From Paludibacter sp. (GTDB lineage Bacteria; Bacteroidota; Bacteroidia; Bacteroidales; Paludibacteraceae): DNA of 7,741 nucleotides. The DNA lies in the NCBI GenBank assembly GCA_031284665.1, contig JAITXR010000018.1:1-7741 (forward strand), given 5' to 3'. Below the pieces are notes generated by a model, which did not search any database, had not been told where the DNA came from, and saw nothing but the letters and a program-made list of their open reading frames with translations. Positions 1-6,731 of this stretch are shown piece after piece (positions within the stretch are counted from its first letter, which is position 1; each line of letters begins with the position of its first letter). The translations under genes were made by a program, and so were the position numbers.

Positions 1-968
1 TCGAGTTTGGGGTCGTAAAGTCCGAGTTTCTCGATATTGTAATAAGGGTCGTCGTTTTCAGGCTCATTACTTGCTTTTTCGGGAATAGAACCGTTTTCCC
101 CATTTCCCGAATTTGTATCTGTCACCGGTTTCTCAATTTCAAGTTCAACACTATCGTCATTTATAGTGGGTTCAATTATTAATACGTCATCGTTATTTTC
201 AGGTTTTGTAATCCAATCTGCGGGTACAATTTCAGTCCCAACTGCCACAGTTGCTTCTTTGTCATCGTCTTTATTAATTATAGAATCTTGATTATCAGTT
301 GTTTTGCTGCTTTTTGCTTTTCGGGTAAAAAGTTTTTTGATAAATGGGACAGTTGCTTTATTAAATACTATAAGGTATATTAGCATCACACCAGAAAGTA
401 CCATCGGCATTCCGATACTGCCAATATACGACGTGAGCCACGCGTTGACAGCCGAGCCGTGATTACCACCCGGAAGGCAAAACCATTCGCCGCTCAACGC
501 AATAGGATTGAGCAGATAACCAAAAGTAACAGAAAGCCATAAAAGCCAGAAAAATGAGTGAAAAAACACTTTCCAGAGATTTATTTTAATGCTAAAAAGC
601 CGCAGCCCGACACATAAAATGTAAACATAAATCAGTACAGAGGCAACGCCAAACATTTTGTTGATAAAAAAGTGCGACAAATATGCGCCCAACATTCCGG
701 TAGGATTTTGGATGCTTTGCCGTGCTTGGTTTATTTGGGCAAATGTTTTGTTGTAAAGCACACTTTGGTCGGTCGTGCCGTATGCAAAATACATAACAAA
801 CGCCAATATCAAAAGTGCTGATACGAGTAATAATATCAATCCCAAGCCAATATGAGTGCCTTCGCTGTTAAAGAAATTTTTCAGGCGCACTGCAAATGAC
901 AGTTTTTTTTTGGATTTGGGTAAATTTGTTGTTGATGTTGATTTTTTTCCCGGTTTAATTGGAGGCAT
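1..968 (-). CDS. ftsK: DNA translocase FtsK/SpoIIIE family, N-terminal part (runs off window)
   Basis: The reading frame is open from an ATG at 966-968 to the left edge: 322 codons and no stop, so the 3' part is missing. FtsK couples division to chromosome segregation. Its N-terminus anchors it in the inner membrane at the septum, and the absent C-terminal motor pumps DNA to resolve dimers at dif. The visible part has a basic Lys/Ser-rich N-tail (residues 1-30) and four hydrophobic segments at about 38-62, 103-125, 135-154 and 180-203. Before the fourth is a Gly-rich stretch (LPGGNHGSAVNAW, 165-177) as in the FtsK 4TM domain. A polar linker rich in Asp, Glu and Asn follows (about 215-308). 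It ends in YNIEKLGLYDPKL, resembling the YDP...L motif just before the motor in Bacteroidetes FtsK, as I recall the family. The upstream leader has no Shine-Dalgarno. The gene is divergent from nth. The family call rests on topology and this motif, because Walker motifs lie outside the window. Confidence 0.87.
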   Translation of the reverse strand, partial: MPPIKPGKKSTSTTNLPKSKKKLSFAVRLKNFFNSEGTHIGLGLILLLVSALLILAFVMYFAYGTTDQSVLYNKTFAQINQARQSIQNPTGMLGAYLSHFFINKMFGVASVLIYVYILCVGLRLFSIKINLWKVFFHSFFWLLWLSVTFGYLLNPIALSGEWFCLPGGNHGSAVNAWLTSYIGSIGMPMVLSGVMLIYLIVFNKATVPFIKKLFTRKAKSSKTTDNQDSIINKDDDKEATVAVGTEIVPADWITKPENNDDVLIIEPTINDDSVELEIEKPVTDTNSGNGENGSIPEKASNEPENDDPYYNIEKLGLYDPKL

Positions 969-994
969 AATTTTAGTTTATTTGATATAACGTG

Positions 995-1002
995 CAAAAT
1001 TA
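995..1002 (-). promoter_or_regulatory. Putative -7 element for ftsK
   Basis: Read on the minus strand this is TAATTTTG, an exact match to the Bacteroidetes primary sigma -7 consensus TAnnTTTG. It lies 26 bases before the ftsK ATG, which would give a leader of about 20 bases. I see no good TTG-type -33 element at the expected 19-21 base spacing, so the call rests on one element in AT-rich DNA. Confidence 0.4.
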
Positions 1003-1014
1003 CAAAAAAAGATG

Positions 1015-1044
1015 TTGCTAAGCATTTTTTTTAATTTAATTTTG
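1015..1044 (+). promoter_or_regulatory. Putative Bacteroidetes-type promoter for nth
   Basis: TTG at 1015-1017 (-33 element) is followed after a 19-base spacer by TAATTTTG at 1037-1044, which matches TAnnTTTG exactly. Spacing and both elements fit the Bacteroidetes housekeeping promoter. Transcription would start near 1050, leaving a leader of about 20 bases before the nth ATG at 1071, with no Shine-Dalgarno. It may also drive the downstream genes, since all four run the same way. The AT-rich context raises the chance of a random match. Confidence 0.5.
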
Positions 1045-1070
1045 CAAAAAAATAAAAATCGTTTTTATAA

Positions 1071-1745
1071 ATGACAGTCGAACAGCGTTATTCGTATTTA
1101 ATTGAATGGTTTAGCCGAAATATGCCGGTTGCCGAAACAGAACTGACTTACAAAACTCCTTATCAACTGCTTGTGGCAGTAATTTTGTCGGCTCAATGCA
1201 CAGATAAGCGTGTAAATATGGTTACACCTGCTTTGTTTCAAGATTTTCCCGATGCTCAATCGCTTGCCCAAAGCACTCCCGAAACAGTTTTTGAATACAT
1301 AAAATCGGTTTCGTATCCTAATAATAAGGCAAAACATTTGGTGGGAATGGCAAAAAAACTGTGCGCCGATTTTGCGGGCATTATTCCTTCTGATGTCGAA
1401 TTGTTGCAATTATTACCCGGCGTTGGCAGAAAAACCGCAAATGTGATAGCCTCAGTAGTTTTTAATCAACCGGCAATGGCAGTAGATACTCACGTTTTCA
1501 GAGTTTCGGAACGAATTGGACTGACAACAAACTCCAAAACTCCACTCGAAACCGAAAAAATGCTTGTTAAACATATTCCTGCTAATTTAATCCCAAAGGC
1601 GCACCATTGGCTGATTTTGCACGGCAGATATACGTGTACAGCCCGCAGTCCAAAATGCGTTGAATGTGGGCTAAATAATTGCTGTAGATTTTATCAACGT
1701 AAAAATATTGAGCAAGCAAAGACAAATATCAATAAAAAGTTGTAA
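1071..1745 (+). CDS. nth: Endonuclease III (DNA glycosylase/AP lyase)
   Basis: A 224-residue protein, close to the usual length of about 210-220. Nth removes oxidised pyrimidines from DNA and nicks the abasic site in base excision repair. The helix-hairpin-helix motif LPGVGRKTANVI lies at 115-126 and contains the catalytic lysine K121. The catalytic aspartate is D139 in VDTHVFR. The C-terminal 4Fe-4S cluster loop is intact as C189-X6-C196-X2-C199-X5-C205, the classic Nth spacing. All residues expected for a bifunctional glycosylase/lyase are present, so I read it as Nth rather than MutY, which has Ser in place of the lysine. The ATG at 1071 follows a plausible promoter and gives the normal N-terminus. 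The gene is divergent from ftsK and is followed by fabD after 131 bases. The tail after residue 206 is Lys/Asn-rich and slightly longer than in E. coli. Confidence 0.97.
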   Translation: MTVEQRYSYLIEWFSRNMPVAETELTYKTPYQLLVAVILSAQCTDKRVNMVTPALFQDFPDAQSLAQSTPETVFEYIKSVSYPNNKAKHLVGMAKKLCADFAGIIPSDVELLQLLPGVGRKTANVIASVVFNQPAMAVDTHVFRVSERIGLTTNSKTPLETEKMLVKHIPANLIPKAHHWLILHGRYTCTARSPKCVECGLNNCCRFYQRKNIEQAKTNINKKL

Positions 1746-1750
1746 ATTTG
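1743..1750 (+). promoter_or_regulatory. Possible -7 element for fabD overlapping the nth stop
   Basis: TAAATTTG matches TAnnTTTG exactly, and its first three bases are the nth stop codon. It lies 126 bases before the fabD ATG, so the whole tandem-repeat block would be transcribed as leader. No TTG lies at the proper -33 distance; the nearest, at 1708-1710, is too far. This is a weak call. Confidence 0.22.
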
Positions 1751-1767
1751 CCGCCCAAACAAAAAAA

Positions 1768-1802
1768 AATTACGAATTACGAATTAAAAATTACGGATTA
1801 TG
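1768..1802 (+). repeat. Heptamer tandem repeat, unit AATTACG, about five copies
   Basis: Five consecutive 7-base units run AATTACG, AATTACG, AATTAAA, AATTACG and GATTATG. They form the first half of a repeat block between nth and fabD and run directly into AACTTTATA and then the 9-base repeats. The block is non-coding: it begins 22 bases after the nth stop and ends 74 bases before the fabD ATG. Confidence 0.85.
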
Positions 1803-1871
1803 AACTTTATAACTTCTTTAACTTCTTTAACTTCCGTAACTTCAAACTAATCAAACTAATCAAACTTTATA
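1803..1871 (+). repeat. 9-base tandem repeat block bounded by AACTTTATA
   Basis: AACTTTATA occurs at 1803-1811 and again at 1863-1871. Between them are 9-base units: AACTTCTTT (1811-1819), AACTTCTTT (1820-1828), AACTTCCGT (1829-1837), AACTTCAAA (1838-1846), CTAATCAAA (1847-1855) and CTAATCAAA (1856-1864). Because 9 is a multiple of 3, the block stays open in the fabD frame and mimics a protein extension (repeating Asn-Phe-Phe and Lys-Leu-Ile). It ends five bases before the fabD ATG. Confidence 0.85.
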
Positions 1872-1876
1872 ATTTT

Positions 1877-2749
1877 ATGACTGCATACGTTTTTCCCGGA
1901 CAGGGCGCACAATATGTTACTATGGGCAAGGATTTATACGAACAATCCGCTTTGGCAAAAAAATATTTTGAACTTGCTAACGATATTCTCGGTTTCCGCA
2001 TTACCGATTTAATGTTTGCGGGCAGCGAAGAAGATTTGCGGCAGACGCGAGTAACACAGCCCGCTGTTTTTTTACACTCGGTAATTGCCGCGCTTGTTTT
2101 AGGCGATAATTTTAAACCCGATATGGTGGCAGGTCATTCGCTTGGCGAGTTTTCGGCTCTTGTGGCTGCGCGCGCATTAAGTTTTGAAAACGGATTAACT
2201 CTTGTTTCAAAACGCGCTATGGCAATGCAAAAAGCCTGTGAATCAGAACCTTCCACTATGGCTGCTATTTTGGGACTCGACGACGAGCTGGTCGAAGATG
2301 TCTGCGAAAGCATAAAACACGAAATTGTAGTACCGGCAAATTATAATTGTCCGGGGCAAATTGTGATTTCGGGCAGCATTGCAGGCGTTGATACTGCTTG
2401 CGAATTACTGAAAGCGCAAGGCGCAAAACGCGCTTTGAGGCTGTCGGTTGGTGGTGCTTTTCACTCTCCGCTGATGCAACCGGCAAGCGATGAACTGCAA
2501 ATGGCGATAGATGCAACCGAGTTTTCAGCACCGATTTGCTCTGTGTATCAAAACGTTAACGCATATCCGCAGACAGACCCAAACGCTATTAAAGCAAACC
2601 TTAAAGCGCAACTTACCGCTCCTGTTCGCTGGACACAAACTGTAAAAAATATGATTACCGATGGCGCAACATCGTTTTACGAACTCGGACCGGGCGATGT
2701 GCTGAAAGGATTAATCCGAAAAGTAAATCCGGAAGTACAAGTAGGGTAG
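1877..2749 (+). CDS. fabD: Malonyl-CoA:acyl carrier protein transacylase
   Basis: A 290-residue cytosolic enzyme of normal family length. FabD moves malonyl from CoA to holo-ACP to supply type II fatty acid synthesis. The N-terminal FPGQGAQ loop (6-12) is present, and the nucleophile is Ser88 in GHSLGE (87-92). Other expected residues are Gln61 in TQPA, Arg113 in SKRAMAMQ and the catalytic His196 in GAFHSPLM. The NCPGQIVISG strand (157-166) and the C-terminal ELGPGDVLKGLI (269-280) complete the fold. I chose the ATG at 1877 because homologues begin just before the FPGQGAQ strand. A longer frame from a TTG at 1748 exists but only translates the tandem repeats. There is no Shine-Dalgarno. The gene lies between nth and the acyl-CoA synthetase. 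That neighbour also handles acyl chains, but a shared operon is inference. Confidence 0.96.
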   Translation: MTAYVFPGQGAQYVTMGKDLYEQSALAKKYFELANDILGFRITDLMFAGSEEDLRQTRVTQPAVFLHSVIAALVLGDNFKPDMVAGHSLGEFSALVAARALSFENGLTLVSKRAMAMQKACESEPSTMAAILGLDDELVEDVCESIKHEIVVPANYNCPGQIVISGSIAGVDTACELLKAQGAKRALRLSVGGAFHSPLMQPASDELQMAIDATEFSAPICSVYQNVNAYPQTDPNAIKANLKAQLTAPVRWTQTVKNMITDGATSFYELGPGDVLKGLIRKVNPEVQVG

Positions 2750-2763
2750 GGGCTAACTAAATA

Positions 2764-2776
2764 AAAATTAATTTTA
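2764..2776 (+). promoter_or_regulatory. AT palindrome with a near-consensus -7 before the acyl-CoA synthetase
   Basis: AAAATTAATTTT at 2764-2775 is a perfect 12-base palindrome. It overlaps TAATTTTA (2769-2776), one base short of TAnnTTTG. It sits in the 52-base gap between fabD and the ligase, with the ATG 25 bases beyond. No -33 element is visible. The short gap and common direction equally allow read-through from fabD. Confidence 0.2.
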
Positions 2777-2801
2777 AAATAAAAATAAAATCAAAAAAAC
2801 C

Positions 2802-4703
2802 ATGACACGACCAACTATTATTGATTTGTTCAACACAAGTGTTGATAAATTTTCAGAAAATGTATTTTTGTGGGAAAAAACAGGCAGCAAATTTGAGCCT
2901 ACAACATATTCGGAAACTCGCCGCCAAGTGCATCACATCGCTGCCGGACTGCTTTCGCTTGGCGTTAAAAATAGCGACAAAGTGGCGTTGCTGTCCGAAG
3001 GACGTAATGCGTGGATTGTAGGAGAACTCGGAATTTTACTTACAGGCGCAATTAGTGTGCCGCTTTCAATCAAATTGGAAGAAAGTAACGACCTGATTTT
3101 CCGCCTTGTACATTCCGAAACAAAATATATTGTGGTATCGGGTGGGCAACTTAAAAAAATTCGCAAAATTATTGGCGATTTGCCATTAGTGAAAAAAATA
3201 ATTGTTTTCGACGAGCAGCCGGAATATCAGCCTTTGGAAATATCGCTTAACGATGTTATAAAAATTGGAGAGGAATATCTTGCCAAAAATCCGGATTCAA
3301 TTCAAAAATCTGCTGCCGAAATCAAACCCGACGATGTGGCTACAATTTCGTACACATCGGGCACAACTGCCGACCCAAAGGGCGTTCTGCTCACTCACCG
3401 AAATTATACGGGCAATGTGGAACAGGCTATGTCGCTTATTTACATTCCGCCAACTTACCGCACGCTGATTATTTTGCCGCTCGACCACTGCTTTGCGCAT
3501 GTTGCAGGTTTCTATTCGTTTATGGCGTATGGCGCAAGTGTTGGAACGGTGCAAAACGGTAAAACAGGTATGGAAACGCTGAAAAATATACCTATTAATA
3601 TTAAGGAACTAAAACCGGATATTTTATTGAGTGTGCCGTCGTTGGCAAAAAACTTCCGCAAAAACATTGAGTCGAACATTCGTCAACAAGGAAAAACAAT
3701 CGAAAAATTGTTTAATTTTGCGATGAAAACCGCCTACGAATACAACAAAGAAGGCTTTAATAAAGGTGGTGGCTGGAAATTTTGGCAACGCCCACTTTTA
3801 GCGATTTTTGATAAAGTTCTTTTTACGAAAATTCGCGCAGGCTTTGGCGGAAATCTAAAATTCTTTGTAGGTGGCGGTGCGCTGCTCGACATCGAATTGC
3901 AACGCTTTTTCTATGCCGTTGGGATGCCAATGTATCAGGGCTACGGACTTTCGGAGGCTACGCCGATTATTTCGTCCAATGGTTTAATACAGCATAAACT
4001 TGGCTCGTCGGGATTTTTAGTTCAGCCTATGGATTTGAAAATCTGCGATTTAGACGGCAATGAACTTCCTTTGGGCGTAAAAGGCGAAATTGTGATAAAA
4101 GGCGAAAACGTTATGGCAGGATACTATAAAAATCCTACTGCAACTGCCGAAACTGTGGTTGATGGTTGGCTGCACACCGGCGATATGGGATATATGGATA
4201 AAGACGGATTTTTGTATGTTGTAGGGCGTTTCAAAAGTTTGCTGATTGCCTCGGATGGCGAAAAATACAGTCCCGAAGGCATCGAAGAGTCGCTCGCCGA
4301 TAATTCCAAATTTATCGAACAGGCAATTTTGCATAACAATCAAGACCCTTACACATCCGCACTTATTGTGCCAAACAAAGAGGCTTTGAAAAGTTATGTC
4401 AAAGAAAAAGGTTTGGATTGGAAAACCAAAGAGGCAAAAATTGAGGCTTTGAACAAATTGCAAGCCGAAATTAACGAATACAAAAAAGATGGTCGCTTGG
4501 CTGGAACATTCCCTGACCGCTGGTTGCCTGCTGCTGTGGCAGTAATTGGCGAGCCGTTTACAGAACAAAACGGATTGATGAACAGCACAATGAAAATTGT
4601 TCGCGGTAAAGTTGAGCAACGCTACGAAGACCGCCTCAAACAACTCTATCTTGCTAATTATAAGGAAATTATTAATGATGTAAATATTGAGGCGTTATCT
4701 TGA
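2802..4703 (+). CDS. Long-chain acyl-CoA synthetase (AMP-forming, ANL superfamily)
   Basis: A 633-residue ligase that would activate a fatty acid with ATP to an acyl-adenylate and transfer it to CoA. The long, FadD/FAA1-like architecture suggests a long-chain substrate. The P-loop-like A3 motif is YTSGTTADPKGV (184-195). YGLSE (381-385) is the A5 motif, HTGD (458-461) carries the ribose-binding Asp, and GRFK (475-478) begins the hinge. The hinge continues as IASDGEKYSPEGIEE, as in long-chain enzymes. The C-terminal lobe ends in NSTMKIVRGKVE, where K598 is the best candidate for the adenylation lysine. A linker between the lobes (about 300-345) is typical of long-chain members. No signal peptide or transmembrane segment is obvious, so it is probably cytosolic or peripheral at the inner membrane. 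The substrate could be an aryl or other carboxylic acid, and I cannot choose fadD over paralogue names. It lies 52 bases after fabD and 72 before aspS. Confidence 0.9.
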   Translation: MTRPTIIDLFNTSVDKFSENVFLWEKTGSKFEPTTYSETRRQVHHIAAGLLSLGVKNSDKVALLSEGRNAWIVGELGILLTGAISVPLSIKLEESNDLIFRLVHSETKYIVVSGGQLKKIRKIIGDLPLVKKIIVFDEQPEYQPLEISLNDVIKIGEEYLAKNPDSIQKSAAEIKPDDVATISYTSGTTADPKGVLLTHRNYTGNVEQAMSLIYIPPTYRTLIILPLDHCFAHVAGFYSFMAYGASVGTVQNGKTGMETLKNIPINIKELKPDILLSVPSLAKNFRKNIESNIRQQGKTIEKLFNFAMKTAYEYNKEGFNKGGGWKFWQRPLLAIFDKVLFTKIRAGFGGNLKFFVGGGALLDIELQRFFYAVGMPMYQGYGLSEATPIISSNGLIQHKLGSSGFLVQPMDLKICDLDGNELPLGVKGEIVIKGENVMAGYYKNPTATAETVVDGWLHTGDMGYMDKDGFLYVVGRFKSLLIASDGEKYSPEGIEESLADNSKFIEQAILHNNQDPYTSALIVPNKEALKSYVKEKGLDWKTKEAKIEALNKLQAEINEYKKDGRLAGTFPDRWLPAAVAVIGEPFTEQNGLMNSTMKIVRGKVEQRYEDRLKQLYLANYKEIINDVNIEALS

Positions 4704-4745
4704 AAAAACAGAAATAACGCGATTTCACTTTACTCATTCCATAAA

Positions 4746-4773
4746 CTTTTAACTTTATACTTTTAACTTAATA
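4746..4773 (+). repeat. 14-base tandem duplication abutting the aspS start
   Basis: CTTTTAACTTTATA (4746-4759) is followed at once by CTTTTAACTTAATA (4760-4773), 12 of 14 positions identical, ending two bases before the aspS ATG. The first copy contains AACTTTATA, the word that bounds the repeat block before fabD. TAACTTTA (4750-4757) and TACTTTTA (4758-4765) are each one base off the TAnnTTTG -7 element, so the stretch could also contain a promoter. Confidence 0.7.
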
Positions 4774-4775
4774 TT

Positions 4776-6524
4776 ATGTTCAGAACTTATACTTGCGGAG
4801 AACTCCGTTCGTCAGACGCAAAAAAAACAGTAACACTTGCAGGCTGGGTGCAGCGTGTTCGAAAAATGGGCGGAATGACATTTGTCGATATTCGCGACCG
4901 CTATGGAATAACTCAACTTGTTTTTACCGACAGCAACGCCGAACTTTGCGAAAAAGCCAACAAACTTGGGCGCGAATATGTAATACAAGTGATTGGAGAA
5001 GTTGCTATTCGCAGTAGCAAAAATCAAAATATCCCAACCGGCGAAATCGAAATAATAGTTTCGCAAATCAATATCCTTAACGAGGCAAAAACCCCACCAT
5101 TTACTATCGAAGATAATACCGATGGCGGCGACGATATTAGGATGAAATACCGTTATCTTGACTTGCGCCGCAGTGTAGTTCGCGCTAATCTCGAACTTCG
5201 CCACAGAATTGCATTTGAAGTGCGCCGTTACCTCGACACACTTGGTTTTATGGAAGTTGAAACACCTATTTTGATTGGCTCAACACCCGAAGGTGCGCGC
5301 GATTTTGTTGTGCCGAGCCGTATGAATCAAGGTGAATTTTACGCACTCCCGCAAAGTCCGCAAACACTGAAACAACTGCTAATGGTGTCGGGTTTCGACC
5401 GCTATTTCCAGATTGCAAAATGTTTCCGCGACGAAGATTTACGTGCCGACCGTCAGCCCGAATTTACGCAAATCGACTGCGAAATGTCGTTTATAGAACA
5501 GGAAGATATTTTACAAACTTTTGAAGGAATGATGAAACATTTGTTCAGATTTGTAAAAAACATTGATTTTACTGAGCCTTTTCTGCGAATGACTTGGCAC
5601 GATGCTATGAAATATTATGGGTCGGATAAACCGGATATTCGCTTTGAAATGAAATTTGTAGAACTGAAAGAGGCTGTTTCGGGACACGATTTTGTCGTTT
5701 TTGATTCCGCTGATTATGTTGGTGGAATTTGCGCCGAAAATTGTGCAAACTACACTCGCAAGCAAATCGACGAACTTACTGAATTTGTAAAACGCCCACA
5801 AATAGGGGCAAAAGGATTAGTGTATATTCGTTGCGAAAACGACGGCAGTTATAAATCGTCAATCGATAAATTTTATTCACAAGACGACTTGAAACTTATT
5901 GCCGAAAAGTTTTCAGCACACGCAGGCGATTTAATTTTAATTCTTGCCGGTGGGCAAATAAAAACGCAGAAAGCACTTTGCGAATTGCGCCTCGAAATAG
6001 CCGGACGACTTGGTCTTCGCAACAAAGAAATATTTGCACCGCTTTGGGTGATTGACTTCCCGCTTTTTGAATGGGACGACGAAACTTCGCGCTATTATGC
6101 TACACATCACCCATTTACCTCGCCTAAACCGGAGGACATTCATTTGCTCGAAAGCAATATTGGCGAAGTTCGCGCAAATGCCTACGATATGGTTATCAAC
6201 GGCGTGGAACTTGGTGGAGGCTCAATTCGTATTCACGATAGCAAGTTGCAAAACAAAATGTTTGAACTGCTCGGTTTTACGCCCGAAAAAGCCCAAGCAC
6301 AGTTTGGTTTTCTGATGAACGCATTTTGCTACGGCGCACCACCTCATGGCGGACTTGCTTTTGGCTTAGACCGTTTAGTGTCGCTTTTTGCCGGTTTGGA
6401 CAGCATTCGCGATTGCATTGCTTTTCCAAAAAACAATTCAGGGCGCGACGTTATGCTCGATGCCCCCGGCATTATTGACGATTCCCAACTCGACGAATTG
6501 GCATTGAAAATAGTGAAAAATTAA
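4776..6524 (+). CDS. aspS: Aspartyl-tRNA synthetase, bacterial type
   Basis: A 582-residue class IIb synthetase that charges tRNA-Asp with aspartate. Length and layout are bacterial. An N-terminal OB-fold anticodon domain (about 1-105) includes [19 protein letters not shown]. Motif 1 surrounds FMEVETPIL with the invariant Pro164. Motif 2 is [18 protein letters not shown] (217-234) with Arg218. The bacterial GAD insertion lies at roughly 285-415. Motif 3 is [15 protein letters not shown] (526-540) with Arg533. The substrate-binding stretch [10 protein letters not shown] (173-182) is also present. The residue matching E. coli Leu30, which helps decide whether the enzyme also charges tRNA-Asn, is Met31. 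Non-discriminating enzymes usually carry His there, so I infer an Asp-specific enzyme. The ATG matches the normal N-terminus. It is the last gene of the plus-strand series and is followed by a hairpin. Confidence 0.97.
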   Translation: MFRTYTCGELRSSDAKKTVTLAGWVQRVRKMGGMTFVDIRDRYGITQLVFTDSNAELCEKANKLGREYVIQVIGEVAIRSSKNQNIPTGEIEIIVSQINILNEAKTPPFTIEDNTDGGDDIRMKYRYLDLRRSVVRANLELRHRIAFEVRRYLDTLGFMEVETPILIGSTPEGARDFVVPSRMNQGEFYALPQSPQTLKQLLMVSGFDRYFQIAKCFRDEDLRADRQPEFTQIDCEMSFIEQEDILQTFEGMMKHLFRFVKNIDFTEPFLRMTWHDAMKYYGSDKPDIRFEMKFVELKEAVSGHDFVVFDSADYVGGICAENCANYTRKQIDELTEFVKRPQIGAKGLVYIRCENDGSYKSSIDKFYSQDDLKLIAEKFSAHAGDLILILAGGQIKTQKALCELRLEIAGRLGLRNKEIFAPLWVIDFPLFEWDDETSRYYATHHPFTSPKPEDIHLLESNIGEVRANAYDMVINGVELGGGSIRIHDSKLQNKMFELLGFTPEKAQAQFGFLMNAFCYGAPPHGGLAFGLDRLVSLFAGLDSIRDCIAFPKNNSGRDVMLDAPGIIDDSQLDELALKIVKN

Positions 6525-6588
6525 ATTATGCCAATAAACAATTTAACTCTGTTAGGTTTTCAAACCCTAACAGAGTTATAAATTATGC
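6522..6588. repeat. 10-base direct repeat flanking a hairpin element
   Basis: TAAATTATGC occurs at 6522-6531, where its first three bases are the aspS stop codon, and again at 6579-6588. The 47 bases between hold the strong hairpin at 6545-6577. The arrangement resembles a short palindromic element bounded by a target-site duplication. However, the hairpin is not centred (13 bases on its left, one on its right), and the AT-rich sequence makes chance repeats more likely. Confidence 0.45.
6545..6577. terminator. Strong hairpin in a convergent gap, probable bidirectional terminator or REP-like palindrome
   Basis: Arms AACTCTGTTAGG (6545-6556) and CCTAACAGAGTT (6566-6577) are perfectly complementary over 12 base pairs, with a nine-base loop (6557-6565). 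If C6565 is bulged, the stem gains two or three more T-A pairs. It lies 20 bases after the aspS stop and between convergent genes, where a shared terminator would sit. Neither side has a clean U-run (ATAAATT to the right, AAATTGTTTATT on the opposite strand), so termination may be imperfect. The sequence also resembles dispersed palindromes I recall from Bacteroidetes genomes. Confidence 0.55.
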
Positions 6589-6626
6589 GCATCAAAAGTT
6601 AAATAGGAATGCTCTACGGCTTGCAA

Positions 6627-6674
6627 ATTACAAACTTGCGCCATACAGTGAATGTAAAAATTTTAGTTTGTAAT
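6627..6674. repeat. 10-base perfect inverted repeat, 28-base loop
   Basis: ATTACAAACT (6627-6636) and AGTTTGTAAT (6665-6674) are exact reverse complements. Further out, GC at 6623-6624 and GC at 6675-6676 also pair, with an AA bulge on the left. The left arm sits inside GCAAATTACAAACTTGC (6623-6639), itself a weak palindrome. It lies on the 3' side of panE, about 60 bases past its stop, so it could contribute to panE transcript ending, or be a remnant of a dispersed repeat. I find no gene in 6525-6731. Confidence 0.55.
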
Positions 6675-6731
6675 GCTTTAACACTAATTATCAACCACAC
6701 AAGCAAGAACGCGGAAAACACAGAAAAAAAC

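Noticed and set aside
1768..1864. CRISPR array
   Set aside because: Repeat units are only 7-9 bases with no spacers, and no cas gene is nearby.
1748..1876. Possible 43-residue N-terminal extension of FabD from a TTG start
   Set aside because: It only translates the 7- and 9-base tandem repeats (Asn-Phe-Phe, Lys-Leu-Ile), has no family counterpart, and the ATG at 1877 gives the normal FabD N-terminus.
4050..4643. 197-codon open frame on the minus strand inside the acyl-CoA synthetase gene
   Set aside because: It lies wholly antisense to a well-supported gene; its Phe/Cys-rich translation is typical of reading the complement of an AT-rich coding strand, and it matches no family I recognise.
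4812..5204. 130-codon minus-strand open frame inside aspS
   Set aside because: It overlaps the conserved OB-fold coding region of aspS and is explained by codon bias on the opposite strand.
6525..6731. Small gene, tRNA or small RNA in the aspS-panE gap
   Set aside because: No open frame of useful length with a start signal, no cloverleaf, and no TTCRA-type T-loop. The structure present is explained by two inverted repeats and AT-rich filler.
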